Positions 9,224-17,077 of a stretch of DNA of 64,000 nucleotides are shown here, in pieces (the first letter of the stretch is position 1; each line of letters opens with the position of its first letter). The DNA comes from Streptomyces tanashiensis (GTDB taxonomy: Bacteria > Actinomycetota > Actinomycetes > Streptomycetales > Streptomycetaceae), in contig NZ_BMRZ01000001.1 of NCBI RefSeq assembly GCF_014648895.1, positions 372,001 to 436,000 on the forward strand. Direction: 5' to 3'. The translations under genes and the position numbers were made by a program. Under the pieces are notes generated by a model, which saw nothing but the letters and a program-made list of their open reading frames with translations, was not told the DNA's origin and made no database searches.

Positions 9224-10099
9224 TCACGCGCCGACCTGGAAGCCGTGGGCCCTGCCCAGGCGGTCCAGGGTGGTGCGGCCGGGCATGCCGTCGGCGTCCG
9301 CGCCGGTGTAGCCGCAGCGGCGCTGCCAGGCGGCGTACGCGGTGACGGTCCTGGTGCCGAAGGAGCCGTCGGCCCACTCGGCGGGCAGCAGCCCTTCGGC
9401 GGCGAGCGCCTTCTCGACGGGCAGCACGTCGGCGCGGTGGGCCGCCGCGCCCTGCGCCGCGGCCGGGTCGGTACGGGCCGCCGCGAGCACCCGGGCCAGG
9501 CTGATCACGGACCGCAGGCGGGAGCGGTCCGCCGCGCCTCCGGTTCCGCCGGCCTTCGCCGCCCCCGCGGCGGCGAAGAGCCGGGCCGGGTCGATCCTCC
9601 CCGGGTCCCAGTGGTCGTTGCCGGGGACGTTCACGTGGCCGAAGTGGCCGCCCCTCCCCCGCCAGTCCGTACGGGACCGCTCCCGGCCCGCCCAGACGTC
9701 GGGCACGCCCCAGGAGCGGGCCGCCGCCATGAGCGCGCGGAAGTTCGGGCCCGGCTTCCAGTAGGAGGTGAACGGGGTCGCGGCGCGGGCCAGGACCTCG
9801 ATCTGCACGCAGACCCGGCCGGTCCGGTTGGTCCGGGTGTCCCCGTCGTTGCGCAGCGCCCGGGCACTGCGGTCGAGCGGCCCGAACTGGCCGAGCCGGT
9901 CGGTGGTGGGGTCGTACAGGAGGTGGGGTTCGCTGCCCTGCCGGATCAGGTAGGCGCCGACGGAGGCGAAGGCCGCGTTCCCCGCGCCGCTCTCGGTGGT
10001 GTGCCAGACCACCCGGGGCGGCAGCTCCGGGGTGTCCATCGGTCCGCCGATCGCCCCGTCACCGAGGCGTACGGCCCCGGGGATCCATGCCGTTCCCAT
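9224..10099 (-). CDS. N-acetylmuramoyl-L-alanine amidase-like protein with peptidoglycan-binding domain
   Basis: A 291-residue protein. The N-terminal part resembles Amidase_2: VVWHTTES supplies a zinc His and HVNVPGNDHWDPGRID the H-x-DPG metal/catalytic region. The C-terminal part (about 215-290: ADGSFGTRTVTAYAAWQRR, then DGMPGRTTLDRLG) is a peptidoglycan-binding fold. There is no signal peptide, which is odd for a wall hydrolase. The ATG at 10099 lies five bases after the upstream CAP-domain gene, so they are co-transcribed. It could be exported by a non-Sec route or released by lysis. Confidence 0.78.
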   Translation of the reverse strand: MGTAWIPGAVRLGDGAIGGPMDTPELPPRVVWHTTESGAGNAAFASVGAYLIRQGSEPHLLYDPTTDRLGQFGPLDRSARALRNDGDTRTNRTGRVCVQIEVLARAATPFTSYWKPGPNFRALMAAARSWGVPDVWAGRERSRTDWRGRGGHFGHVNVPGNDHWDPGRIDPARLFAAAGAAKAGGTGGAADRSRLRSVISLARVLAAARTDPAAAQGAAAHRADVLPVEKALAAEGLLPAEWADGSFGTRTVTAYAAWQRRCGYTGADADGMPGRTTLDRLGRAHGFQVGA

Positions 10100-10104
10100 C
10101 GGGC

Positions 10105-11007
10105 TCAGCTCCCGAAGGTCTGCACGAACCGGCCCCAGTTGCCGCGCCGGCGGGGCGCGTAGCCGACGCCGAGGTTGCGGTAGGCGCCGTTGAGGATGTT
10201 GGTGCGGTGGCCGGGGCTGTTCATCCACATCCGCATGGCCTCGGGGACGCTGTTGGACGGGGTGACGTTCTCCGCGCGGGCGGTGTTGCCCGGGTAGCCG
10301 GCGTCACTGATGCGGCGGCTGAAGTCGGAGCCGTCGGTGCCGTTGTGCTGGGTGAGGTCGTTCGAGGCCATGTCGTCGGCGTGGCGCTGGGCGGCGGACG
10401 ACAGCCGGTCGTCGAGCCGCATGTCCGGCACGCCGGCGCGGCGGCGCTCCTCGTTGACCATGGCCAGCATCTCGCCGTGGACCCCGCCCGGCGCGGGCTG
10501 CGGCTGGGGCTGCGGCTGCGGCCGGCTGCCGCCGCCCTGGCCTCCGCCGGTGGTGCCCGCCGGGGCGAGCTGCCAGAGCTGGCCCTGGTTGGCGGGGTCG
10601 CGTCGCCAGACACCGAGCGGCGCGCCCTGCGCGTCGGCGGTGAGGTACGCCGGTCCCTCGTCGGAGCGGGCGCTGCGCAGCAGGACCCGGTCGTTGCCCG
10701 CGTCCTCCAGGTGCCAGCGCTGGTTGGCCTGGCCGTGCTCCTGGAACAGGTGGGTGGTGTAGTTCGAGAAGTTGTAGTCCATCACCATCGCCTGGCCGGG
10801 GGCGTGGGCGTTGTGGGTGAGCTGGGTCTCCAGGAGGAAGGTGCCGTTCTCCTTGGCCCAGAAGACCCAGCCCTGGGCGGCGGTGCCGTTGGGGCCCCAG
10901 GCCTGGATCCGGTTGCCGTTGCCGGTCTGGCTCGCGTTGACGTCGGCGGCCCGGCCGTTGCCCGAGATGAGCGTCCAGACCTGCCCGTTCTGCGGCTGTG
11001 TCGTCAT
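10105..11007 (-). CDS. Ricin-B-like lectin fused to CAP/SCP domain
   Basis: A 300-residue two-domain protein. Residues 1-150 form a beta-trefoil-like module with QGWVFW, NQRWHLE and GQLWQL motifs. A Gly/Pro/Gln linker (around 150-172) leads to a CAP domain: MLAMVNEERR, QRHADDMASNDLTQHNG, RAENV and MNSPGHRTNILNG. CAP domains in bacteria are usually secreted, yet this protein begins MTTQPQNGQVW with no signal peptide. AGGAGAC precedes the ATG. It heads a three-gene operon (this gene, amidase, secreted lectin) and carries a SARP-type box upstream. Confidence 0.8.
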   Translation of the reverse strand: MTTQPQNGQVWTLISGNGRAADVNASQTGNGNRIQAWGPNGTAAQGWVFWAKENGTFLLETQLTHNAHAPGQAMVMDYNFSNYTTHLFQEHGQANQRWHLEDAGNDRVLLRSARSDEGPAYLTADAQGAPLGVWRRDPANQGQLWQLAPAGTTGGGQGGGSRPQPQPQPQPAPGGVHGEMLAMVNEERRRAGVPDMRLDDRLSSAAQRHADDMASNDLTQHNGTDGSDFSRRISDAGYPGNTARAENVTPSNSVPEAMRMWMNSPGHRTNILNGAYRNLGVGYAPRRRGNWGRFVQTFGS

Positions 11008-11027
11008 GTCGTGATGTCTCCTGTCGT

Positions 11028-11060
11028 GTCGGTGACCTGACGGGAAGTACGGTCACCGAC
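11028..11060 (-). promoter_or_regulatory. 10-bp inverted repeat upstream of the lectin-CAP operon
   Basis: GTCGGTGACC (11028-11037) and GGTCACCGAC (11051-11060) form perfect arms around a 13-base spacer, 21 bases before the start codon. This could be a repressor operator or an mRNA hairpin near the start site. Its outer edge abuts the SARP-type repeats. Confidence 0.5.
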
Positions 11061-11081
11061 GCCGGTAGACATCCGGTCAAC
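11060..11081 (-). promoter_or_regulatory. SARP-type direct-repeat box (GTTGACC-N4-GTCTACC)
   Basis: Two heptamers with 11-bp spacing, the arrangement recognised by SARP/AfsR regulators. The same box (17 of 22 bases identical) lies at the same distance upstream of the other lectin gene at 16422-16443. The box ends 52 bases before the ATG at 11007. Confidence 0.5.
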
Positions 11082-11130
11082 GCGCGTAGCGCGAGGGCGG
11101 CGGTACGGGTGGTGCGGCGGCGCCGTACCG

Positions 11131-14100
11131 CTACGGGCTCGGCAGGGCGGCGAGCAGGGCCCGTACGGCCGCCTCCTCCGCGGTGATGCCCAGCCGCGCG
11201 TACACCTCGGCCGCGTCCCCGAGGCAGGCGCGGGCCTGGCGGGGCCTCCCGAGGGAGGCGAGCGCCGAGCCGAGGGTGTGCAGCAGGGCCGCCTCCAGGG
11301 CCGCGCTGGTCTTCCGGGCGAGCGGCAGCACCGCCTCGGCCGCCTCCGCCGCGAGCGTGGCCCGCCCCGACTCCGCGTGGATCCGGGCGGCGAGGTCGCC
11401 CGCCGCCGCCTCGAACACGGCCACCTGGAGCCGGGCGAACTCCTCCCGCGCCCCGGTCGCCGCCGCGAGCGCCCCCTCGGGGTCGCCGCACAGCCGCAGC
11501 ACCCGCGCCAGGTAGTAGCGCCCGGTCGCGGCCGACACCGGCCCGGTCCCGCTCATCAGCCGTGCCCCGCGCTCGGCGGCCCGCCGGGCCTCGTCCAGGC
11601 GCCCGCCGTGCGCCGCGTTGAAGGCGAACTCCCCGAGGGCGCCGCCCTCGGCGCGCTCGGCCCCGAGCGCCCGGAACACCTCGGCGGCCCGCCCGGCGTG
11701 TCCGGCGGCCTCCTCGTGCCGGCCGTTCACCCGTGCGTTCCCGGCGAGCGTCAGGAGCGCCTTGGCCCACACCCGGGCGGCGGGTCCCGCGTCGGCGTCG
11801 GGGGCGAGGGATTCGCAGAGCACGACCGCGCGGGTGATCTCCTCCCGGGACTCCTCGTAGCGGTTGACGTGCCAGAGCATGCTGCCGCGCACGTACCGGG
11901 CCAGCGCCTCGGGCGCGAGGTCGCCCCGGGCCCCGGCCGCCTCGGTGATCCGCGCGGCGAGGGTCGCGATGACGGTCGTCTGGGTCCGTTCGAAGAGGAC
12001 GGAGCCCATCTTGTCGACGAGTTCGGCCGCCTGGGCGAGCGGCAGGGCCGGGTCCGCGCAGGCGAGGGCGACGGCGGCGGCGTGGACGGGTGCCTGGTCG
12101 CGCATCCAGCGGACGGCGTCGGCGCCGGTGGCGAGCGGGCGGCCGGTCCCGGTGACCGGGGTGTCGAGCAGGCTCTGCTCGGCCGGGTCCACCGAGCGGG
12201 CGGCGGTGTCGGCGCGGCGGGCGGTGGCCAGGCAGAAGTCGAGCAGCCGTGCCGCCGCCGCGCTCCGCTCCGTGCCGCTCTCCTCCTCGGCCAGCCGGGC
12301 GCGGGCGTAGGCGCGGACCAGGTCGTGGTAGCCGTACCGGCCGAAGCCCGGCGAGTGCAGGAGGTTGAGGTCCACGAGCTTTTCGAGGAGCTCGTCGGCC
12401 GCCGCCTCGGACCGGTCGAGGAGGGCGGCGGCGCAGGGCAGCGCGACGTCGGGCGCGTCGGGCAGGGCGAGCAGCCGGAAGGCGCGGGCCTCCTCGGGCG
12501 TGAGCCGGTGGTACGAGAGCGCGAAGGTGGCTTCGACGGCCCGTTCCCCGTCGTCGAGCGCGGCAAGCCGCCGCTCGTCCCGCAGGCCCTCGGAGAGCGC
12601 GGCGAGGGTGAGGCCGGGGTCGGCGGCGAGCCGGGACGCGGCGATCCGCACGGCGAGCGGCAGCCGGCCGCAGGCGGCGACGATCTCCTCGGCGAGGCCG
12701 GGTTCGGCCGCCACCCGGTCGGGTCCCGCGATCCGGGTGAACAGTTCGGCGGCCTCGTCGGCGGGGAGCGGGTCGACCCGCAGGTGGTGGGCGCCGGCCA
12801 GGCCGGGCAGGCGGGTGCGGCTGGTGACGAGGACCGCGCAGTCGGCGGAGCCGGGCAGGAGCGGCTCGACCTGCTCGGGCCCCGCGGCGTTGTCCAGGAC
12901 CACGAGGACCCGGCGGCCGGTGAGCACGGAGCGGTAGCAGGCGGAGCGTTCGGCCGTGCCCGGCGGCACGTCCTCGGCGGCCGTCCCGAGGGCCCGCAGG
13001 AACTCGGCGAGGACGGCGGCCGGTTCGCGCGGGGTGGGGTCGGCGCCGCGCAGGTCGGCGAAGAGCTGCCCGTCGGGGAAGCGGCCGGCCGCCCGCCGGG
13101 CCGCGTGCACGGCGAGGGTGGTCTTGCCGACACCGCCCATGCCGTCGAGCGCGGACACCACGACGGCCCGGCCTCCGGTGCCCGCGAGCCGGTCCGCGAG
13201 GGCGTCGACGGCGGGCCCGCGCCCGGTGAAGTCGGCAAGGTCGGCGGGGAGTTGCTCCGGTACGGGCCGGACGGGCGCGGCCGCCTCGGCGGGCCCTTCC
13301 GCCGGTCCGCCGAGCAGGGTCGGATCGCCGCGCAGGATCCGCAGCTGGAGCCCGGCGGGCGAGTCGGGCGCGGGGGCGTCGCCGGGGGCGTCCGGGGCAC
13401 CGGGGCCACGGCGGGTGCCCGGGCCGTCGGGGGCCGTGCGGGGCTCCGGGGGGAGCGACGCGCGGGCGTCCTCGTAGACGGCGAGGGCCTCCGCCGTGCG
13501 GCCCGCGCGGTGGAGGGCGCGCATGAGGACGGCGACGAGGCGCGGGCGGCCCGGGTGTTCCAGGCAGAGCGCGGCGGCCTCGGCGGTGAGCGCGGGGCGG
13601 TCGTCGAGCTCGGCGTCGAGTTCGAGCCGCCGTTCCACGGCCGTGAGGCGTTCCCCGGCGAGGCGGGCCCGTACCGCCTCGGCATGCGGTCCGGGCAGCC
13701 CGGCGAGCGGTTCGCCGTCCCACAACCGGTGTGCGGCGCGCAGCAGTTCCCGTGTCACGTGCGGCGACATGCCGTGCTCCGCCTCGGCGAGCAGCCGCCG
13801 CCACTCGGCGATGTCGGTCCCCGCGTCCGGGACGCGCAGGGCGTAGCCGTCGCCGACGCGGACGATCGGCGACTCGGCCAGGTACGGCCGGAACGCGGAC
13901 CGCAGTCGGTGGACGAGCAGTTGGAGCGCCTTGCGGGGATCGGCCGGGGCGGCTCCGTCGCCCCAGATCCCCTCGGCGAGCACACCGTGGGCGACCGTCC
14001 GGCCCGGCGCGTCGAGCAGCACCGCGAGCAGGGCCCGCTGCTGCGGCCTGCCGAGGGCGATCTCCTCCTCCCCGTACCAGGCCCGCAGCGGCCCCAGCAG

Positions 14101-14139
14101 CGCGAACCTCAGCTCGCCCGTCTCCCTCGTCTCCCCCAT
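11131..14139 (-). CDS. AfsR-type SARP regulator with NB-ARC/STAND ATPase and TPR domains
   Basis: A 1002-residue regulator. Domains in order: OmpR-like winged-helix DNA-binding domain (1-95), bacterial transcriptional activation domain (100-250), a Pro/Gly/Ala-rich linker, the NTPase with Walker A GMGGVGKTT (Lys near 337) and Walker B VLVVLDNA, then alpha-helical TPR-like repeats to the end. This is the AfsR layout, in which ATP binding and oligomerisation control DNA binding at heptamer repeats. It is divergent from a shorter relative at 14275 and sits amid lectin genes that carry SARP-type boxes, so it is their likely activator (inference). Confidence 0.88.
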   Translation of the reverse strand: MGETRETGELRFALLGPLRAWYGEEEIALGRPQQRALLAVLLDAPGRTVAHGVLAEGIWGDGAAPADPRKALQLLVHRLRSAFRPYLAESPIVRVGDGYALRVPDAGTDIAEWRRLLAEAEHGMSPHVTRELLRAAHRLWDGEPLAGLPGPHAEAVRARLAGERLTAVERRLELDAELDDRPALTAEAAALCLEHPGRPRLVAVLMRALHRAGRTAEALAVYEDARASLPPEPRTAPDGPGTRRGPGAPDAPGDAPAPDSPAGLQLRILRGDPTLLGGPAEGPAEAAAPVRPVPEQLPADLADFTGRGPAVDALADRLAGTGGRAVVVSALDGMGGVGKTTLAVHAARRAAGRFPDGQLFADLRGADPTPREPAAVLAEFLRALGTAAEDVPPGTAERSACYRSVLTGRRVLVVLDNAAGPEQVEPLLPGSADCAVLVTSRTRLPGLAGAHHLRVDPLPADEAAELFTRIAGPDRVAAEPGLAEEIVAACGRLPLAVRIAASRLAADPGLTLAALSEGLRDERRLAALDDGERAVEATFALSYHRLTPEEARAFRLLALPDAPDVALPCAAALLDRSEAAADELLEKLVDLNLLHSPGFGRYGYHDLVRAYARARLAEEESGTERSAAAARLLDFCLATARRADTAARSVDPAEQSLLDTPVTGTGRPLATGADAVRWMRDQAPVHAAAVALACADPALPLAQAAELVDKMGSVLFERTQTTVIATLAARITEAAGARGDLAPEALARYVRGSMLWHVNRYEESREEITRAVVLCESLAPDADAGPAARVWAKALLTLAGNARVNGRHEEAAGHAGRAAEVFRALGAERAEGGALGEFAFNAAHGGRLDEARRAAERGARLMSGTGPVSAATGRYYLARVLRLCGDPEGALAAATGAREEFARLQVAVFEAAAGDLAARIHAESGRATLAAEAAEAVLPLARKTSAALEAALLHTLGSALASLGRPRQARACLGDAAEVYARLGITAEEAAVRALLAALPSP

Positions 14140-14170
14140 GGCCCCCGTCTTTCCCTCTCGTTTCCGCTGG

Positions 14171-14187
14171 TCGGCGCGGCGCGCCGA
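14171..14187. promoter_or_regulatory. Short palindrome in the divergent regulator intergenic region
   Basis: TCGGCGC-GGC-GCGCCGA is a 7-bp inverted repeat between the two divergent SARP-like genes (135-base gap). It may be an operator shared by both promoters; in such GC-rich DNA it could also be chance. Confidence 0.3.
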
Positions 14188-14274
14188 GGGGCGGCAACCC
14201 CGACGGGCGGCGCGGCCCGGCCGCCTATGATGCGCCACGCAACCCGCGAAGGACTCATGGCTCAGGGGGGTGTC

Positions 14275-15723
14275 ATGGGACTCGATTTCGCCGTTCTCGG
14301 CCCGCCGCGCGCGTGGCACGACGGACGGGAACTCGCGCTCGGCCGGCCGCAGCAACGGGCGCTGCTGTGCGCCCTCCTGCTCGCGCCCGGCGAGCTGGTG
14401 CCCACGCGGCGGCTGATCACCGCGCTGTGGGGCGAGGACGAGGAGGAGTGGCCCAAGGACCCGGTCGGGCAGATCGGCACGCACGCCCACCGGCTGCGGC
14501 GGCTCCTCGGCCGGCCGGACGTCCTGGTCGCCGGGTCGGGCGGCTACCGGCTGGCCGTCGTACGCGAGGCGGTGGACGTCTTCCGGTACGAGGACGAGGC
14601 CGGCCGCGCCGCGGCGCTGCTGCGCCGTGCGCCGGAGGAGGCGCGGGAGCTGCTCGTACGCGCCCTGGGGCGGTGGACCGGGACCGCGCTCGACGGGGTG
14701 CCGGGGCCGCTCGCGGCGCGCGCCCGGGAACGGCTGGCGGCCTCCCGGCACGCGGCGGGCATGGCGCTGCACGAGGCGGAGCTGGCGCTCGGCCGGCACG
14801 CCGGGGTCCTCGCGGCGCTGCGCTCGCTCGTGGCGGAGCGCCCGGAGGACGAGGAGGCGCACCGGCTGTGCCTGCTGGCCCTGCACCGCTGCGGGCGGCG
14901 CGCGGAGGCGCTCGCGCTGTTCGAGGCGCTGCGCGAGCGGCTCGACGTCCGGCTCGGGCTGGATCCGGGTGCGGCACTGACGGGCCTCCACGAGCGGATC
15001 CGGCGCGACGATCCGGCGCTCGCCGTGGCGGCCGGCGGCCCGCGCCCCTGCCAGCTGCCGCCGGACATCCCGGACCTGGTGGGGCGCGGGGCGCAGGTGC
15101 GGGAGGCCGAGCGGCTGCTGCGGTCCGGCGGTGCGGGTGGCGGCGGCCCGGTGGTCGTGGCCCTCTCGGGGCCGGACGGGGTGGGCACGTCCACGCTCGC
15201 GGTGCATCTGGCGCACCGGGTGCGGGACGCCTTCCCGGACGGCCAGCTCCATGCGCGGGGCGACGCGCCCGGGGCCGTACGGGAGGTGCTCGCCGGTTTC
15301 CTGCGGGCGCTGGGCGAGCGGCCTCCGCGGGGTGCGGGGGCGGAGGAGCTCGGGGCGCGCTACCGGGCGGTCCTCGCGGGGCGGCGGGTCCTGGTGCTGA
15401 TCGACGGGGTGCCCGAGCCGGGACCGCTGCTGCCGGTCGCGGCGGGGTGCGCCGCCCTGGTGACCGGGGCGGGGGCGGCCCGGGAGGAAGGGGCCGTGCT
15501 GCTGCCGGTCGGGCCGCTCGATCCGGACGACGCGTACGAACTCCTCGCCCGGATCGCGGGCCCGGACCGGATCCGGCGGGAGTCGGACGCCGCGCGGGAG
15601 CTGGCCGGTCTGTGCGGCCACCTGCCGGGGCGGCTGCGGTCGGCGGCGGCCCGGCTCGCGGCCCGGCCGCAGTGGTCGGTGGCGGACCTGGTGGGGCGCC
15701 TCGCGGACGGCGGCCGGTTCTGA
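14275..15723 (+). CDS. Truncated SARP-type regulator with degenerate NTPase domain
   Basis: A 482-residue protein homologous to the first half of its divergent neighbour: winged helix (1-95), activation domain (95-245), then an NB-ARC-like segment. The P-loop reads GPDGVGTST, so the invariant Walker A Lys is Thr305. The protein stops before the winged-helix and TPR parts found in the 1002-residue relative. ATP binding is therefore probably lost and it may act as a plain SARP or modulate its neighbour. The ATG at 14275 is preferred because GGGGGG lies five bases upstream; an ATG at 14257 is in frame. Confidence 0.82.
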   Translation: MGLDFAVLGPPRAWHDGRELALGRPQQRALLCALLLAPGELVPTRRLITALWGEDEEEWPKDPVGQIGTHAHRLRRLLGRPDVLVAGSGGYRLAVVREAVDVFRYEDEAGRAAALLRRAPEEARELLVRALGRWTGTALDGVPGPLAARARERLAASRHAAGMALHEAELALGRHAGVLAALRSLVAERPEDEEAHRLCLLALHRCGRRAEALALFEALRERLDVRLGLDPGAALTGLHERIRRDDPALAVAAGGPRPCQLPPDIPDLVGRGAQVREAERLLRSGGAGGGGPVVVALSGPDGVGTSTLAVHLAHRVRDAFPDGQLHARGDAPGAVREVLAGFLRALGERPPRGAGAEELGARYRAVLAGRRVLVLIDGVPEPGPLLPVAAGCAALVTGAGAAREEGAVLLPVGPLDPDDAYELLARIAGPDRIRRESDAARELAGLCGHLPGRLRSAAARLAARPQWSVADLVGRLADGGRF

Positions 15724-15727
15724 GGCG

Positions 15728-15785
15728 ACGGCCCCCCGCCCGGAAGGGCGGCCGCGTGTCGTCCGCCCCTCCGGGCGGGGGCCGT
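15728..15785. terminator. Long GC-rich inverted repeat after the truncated SARP gene
   Basis: Arms 15728-15744 and 15770-15785 are complementary apart from one extra C, with a 25-base loop. It follows the stop at 15723 by four bases and probably acts with the next hairpin as a bidirectional terminator. Confidence 0.55.
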
Positions 15786-15794
15786 GGACGCGGA

Positions 15795-15830
15795 GTGGCC
15801 CCGGCCGGAGGGGGTCCGGGCCGGGGCCAC
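15795..15830. terminator. Bidirectional terminator between convergent genes
   Basis: A perfect 12-bp stem (15795-15806 with 15819-15830) lies between the convergent SARP-like and B-lectin genes. Confidence 0.7.
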
Positions 15831-15850
15831 GTTCGAGGGGGCGGGGCGGG

Positions 15851-16375
15851 TCAGTACAGGTCGGAGAGGAGCTCGGCCTGGGTCGTCGCGGGGAGGCTCC
15901 GCGCGGTCACGCCGGTGAAGGTGCCGCACCGGGTGTTCGTGTACCAGATGTGGAGCCCCTGCTCCCCGGTGACCTGGAGGCAGGCGTAGGCGTACCCGCC
16001 CTTGTTCCAGCCCAGCGAGGCGCACTCGCGGCCGTCGGCGCCGCGCACCACGAGCCGGCCGTCGCTCTGCATGACCGCCTTGGTGCCGCAGCCGACCGTG
16101 TGGCTGGCCCAGGGGGCCGTGGCCCGGGACCAGTCGCCCGGCGTGGAGGTGCGGTAGAGGACGAGGTTGCCGTCGGCCTGCATGATGAGCCGCGTGTAGC
16201 TCGTGCTGACGTGCCAGCCGGGGTACAGCGGCTCGTCGCCCCACAGCGTCTGGGTGCCGGGGTCGTACGCGGCCTGGGCCGTGCCCGTGCCCGTCAGCGT
16301 CGCGGCCAGGGCGAGCAGCCCCGCCGCCGCGGCTCCGGCCGTCCTGCGCAGCGTCTTCTTCACGATCGTCGACAT
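15851..16375 (-). CDS. Secreted bulb-type (B-type) lectin-domain protein
   Basis: A 174-residue exported protein. The signal peptide covers about residues 1-35 (KKTLRR start, hydrophobic core, GTAQA cleavage site). The mature part is a single monocot-mannose-binding (bulb) lectin domain with the motif QADGNLVLY and a degenerate second copy QSDGRLVV. Four Cys residues could form disulfides. AGGAAGGCGACGGGG precedes the ATG. A SARP-type box nearly identical to that of the lectin-CAP operon lies 46 bases upstream, suggesting shared control by the adjacent AfsR-like regulator. Confidence 0.82.
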   Translation of the reverse strand: MSTIVKKTLRRTAGAAAAGLLALAATLTGTGTAQAAYDPGTQTLWGDEPLYPGWHVSTSYTRLIMQADGNLVLYRTSTPGDWSRATAPWASHTVGCGTKAVMQSDGRLVVRGADGRECASLGWNKGGYAYACLQVTGEQGLHIWYTNTRCGTFTGVTARSLPATTQAELLSDLY

Positions 16376-16421
16376 CCCCGTCGCCTTCCTGTGGTCCGGT
16401 GTGCGTTCCGATCCTCGGAGG

Positions 16422-16443
16422 CGGCGGTAGACAAACGATGAAC
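16422..16443 (-). promoter_or_regulatory. SARP-type direct-repeat box (GTTCATC-N4-GTCTACC)
   Basis: Matches the box at 11060-11081 at 17 of 22 bases and sits at nearly the same distance from its gene (46 versus 52 bases). GAGGAT lies nine bases after the second heptamer as a possible -10, close to the 8-bp rule for SARP promoters. Confidence 0.55.
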
Positions 16444-16546
16444 GTCCGCTCGCGGGGCACTCGTGCGGGGCGTGCGCGCTCCCCCGGGGCGCCTCGCGCG
16501 CCCCCTTGTCGGCCCCTGCTCCCGGTGCCACTCTGAGAGTCCCCCC

Positions 16547-16586
16547 ACTTGTGAACTTGTGAATTCGTTCTCTTTGAAGAATTCAC
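16547..16586 (+). promoter_or_regulatory. Tandem ACTTGTGA repeats and GTGAATTC inverted repeat before the CBS gene
   Basis: ACTTGTGA occurs twice in tandem (16547-16562). GTGAATTC (16559-16566) and GAATTCAC (16579-16586) form a perfect 8-bp inverted repeat with a 12-base spacer. The stretch is AT-rich against its surroundings and ends next to the AAGGAGG ribosome site, so it looks like the promoter/operator of the CBS gene. Confidence 0.5.
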
Positions 16587-16605
16587 CAAGGAGGTGGCTC
16601 CGTCC

Positions 16606-16995
16606 ATGCTCGTCCGTGACGCCATGAGCACGGTGGTCCTCACCATCGGCCCCGCCCACACCCTCCGGCAGGCGGCCCGGCTGATGTCGGCGCGCCGCGT
16701 CGGCGCGGCCGTCGTCCTCGACACCGACGCCGGCGGGCTCGGGATCCTCACCGAGCGCGACATCCTGAACTCCCTCGCCCGTGACCAGGACCCCGACCGG
16801 GAGACCGCCGGCTCCCACACCACCCGTGACGTCGTCTTCGCCGCGCCCACCTGGACCCTGGCGGAGGCGGCCGAGGCCATGACGCACGGCGGCTTCCGTC
16901 ACCTCGTCGTCCTCGACGACCGCGGCCCCGTCGGCATCGTCTCCGTGCGCGACATCATCCGCTGCTGGATCCCGGTGCACAGCGTCGCCGGGTAG
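16606..16995 (+). CDS. CBS-domain pair protein
   Basis: A 129-residue protein made only of two CBS domains (about 1-58 and 68-125: MLVRDAMSTVVLTI, then TTRDVVFAAPTWTLAEAA). Such stand-alone Bateman modules bind adenosine nucleotides and regulate partners. ILTERDIL and IVSVRDII are the repeated ends of each module. AAGGAGG at 16588-16594 is 11 bases from the ATG; a GTG at 16594 overlaps it and is rejected. The partner is unknown. The upstream repeats suggest tight regulation. Confidence 0.88.
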   Translation: MLVRDAMSTVVLTIGPAHTLRQAARLMSARRVGAAVVLDTDAGGLGILTERDILNSLARDQDPDRETAGSHTTRDVVFAAPTWTLAEAAEAMTHGGFRHLVVLDDRGPVGIVSVRDIIRCWIPVHSVAG

Positions 16996-17019
16996 GCCGC
17001 GCCCGGCCCGGGTACGCGA

Positions 17020-17057
17020 GAGCGGGCCGGACTTCCGTACGGAAGTCCGGCCCGCTC
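17020..17057. terminator. Bidirectional terminator between the CBS and catalase genes
   Basis: A perfect 38-base palindrome (19-bp arms meeting at GTAC) lies between the convergent stops. Confidence 0.8.
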
Positions 17058-17077
17058 CCTACCTACGGCAAGCGCCC

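Noticed and set aside
10304..14197. 1297-codon minus-strand frame overlapping the AfsR-type gene
   Set aside because: Same strand but a different frame from two recognisable genes; Pro/Arg-rich with no motif.
8628..16375. Prophage or integrated island around the lectin genes
   Set aside because: No integrase, att repeats or structural genes seen; composition matches the surroundings.
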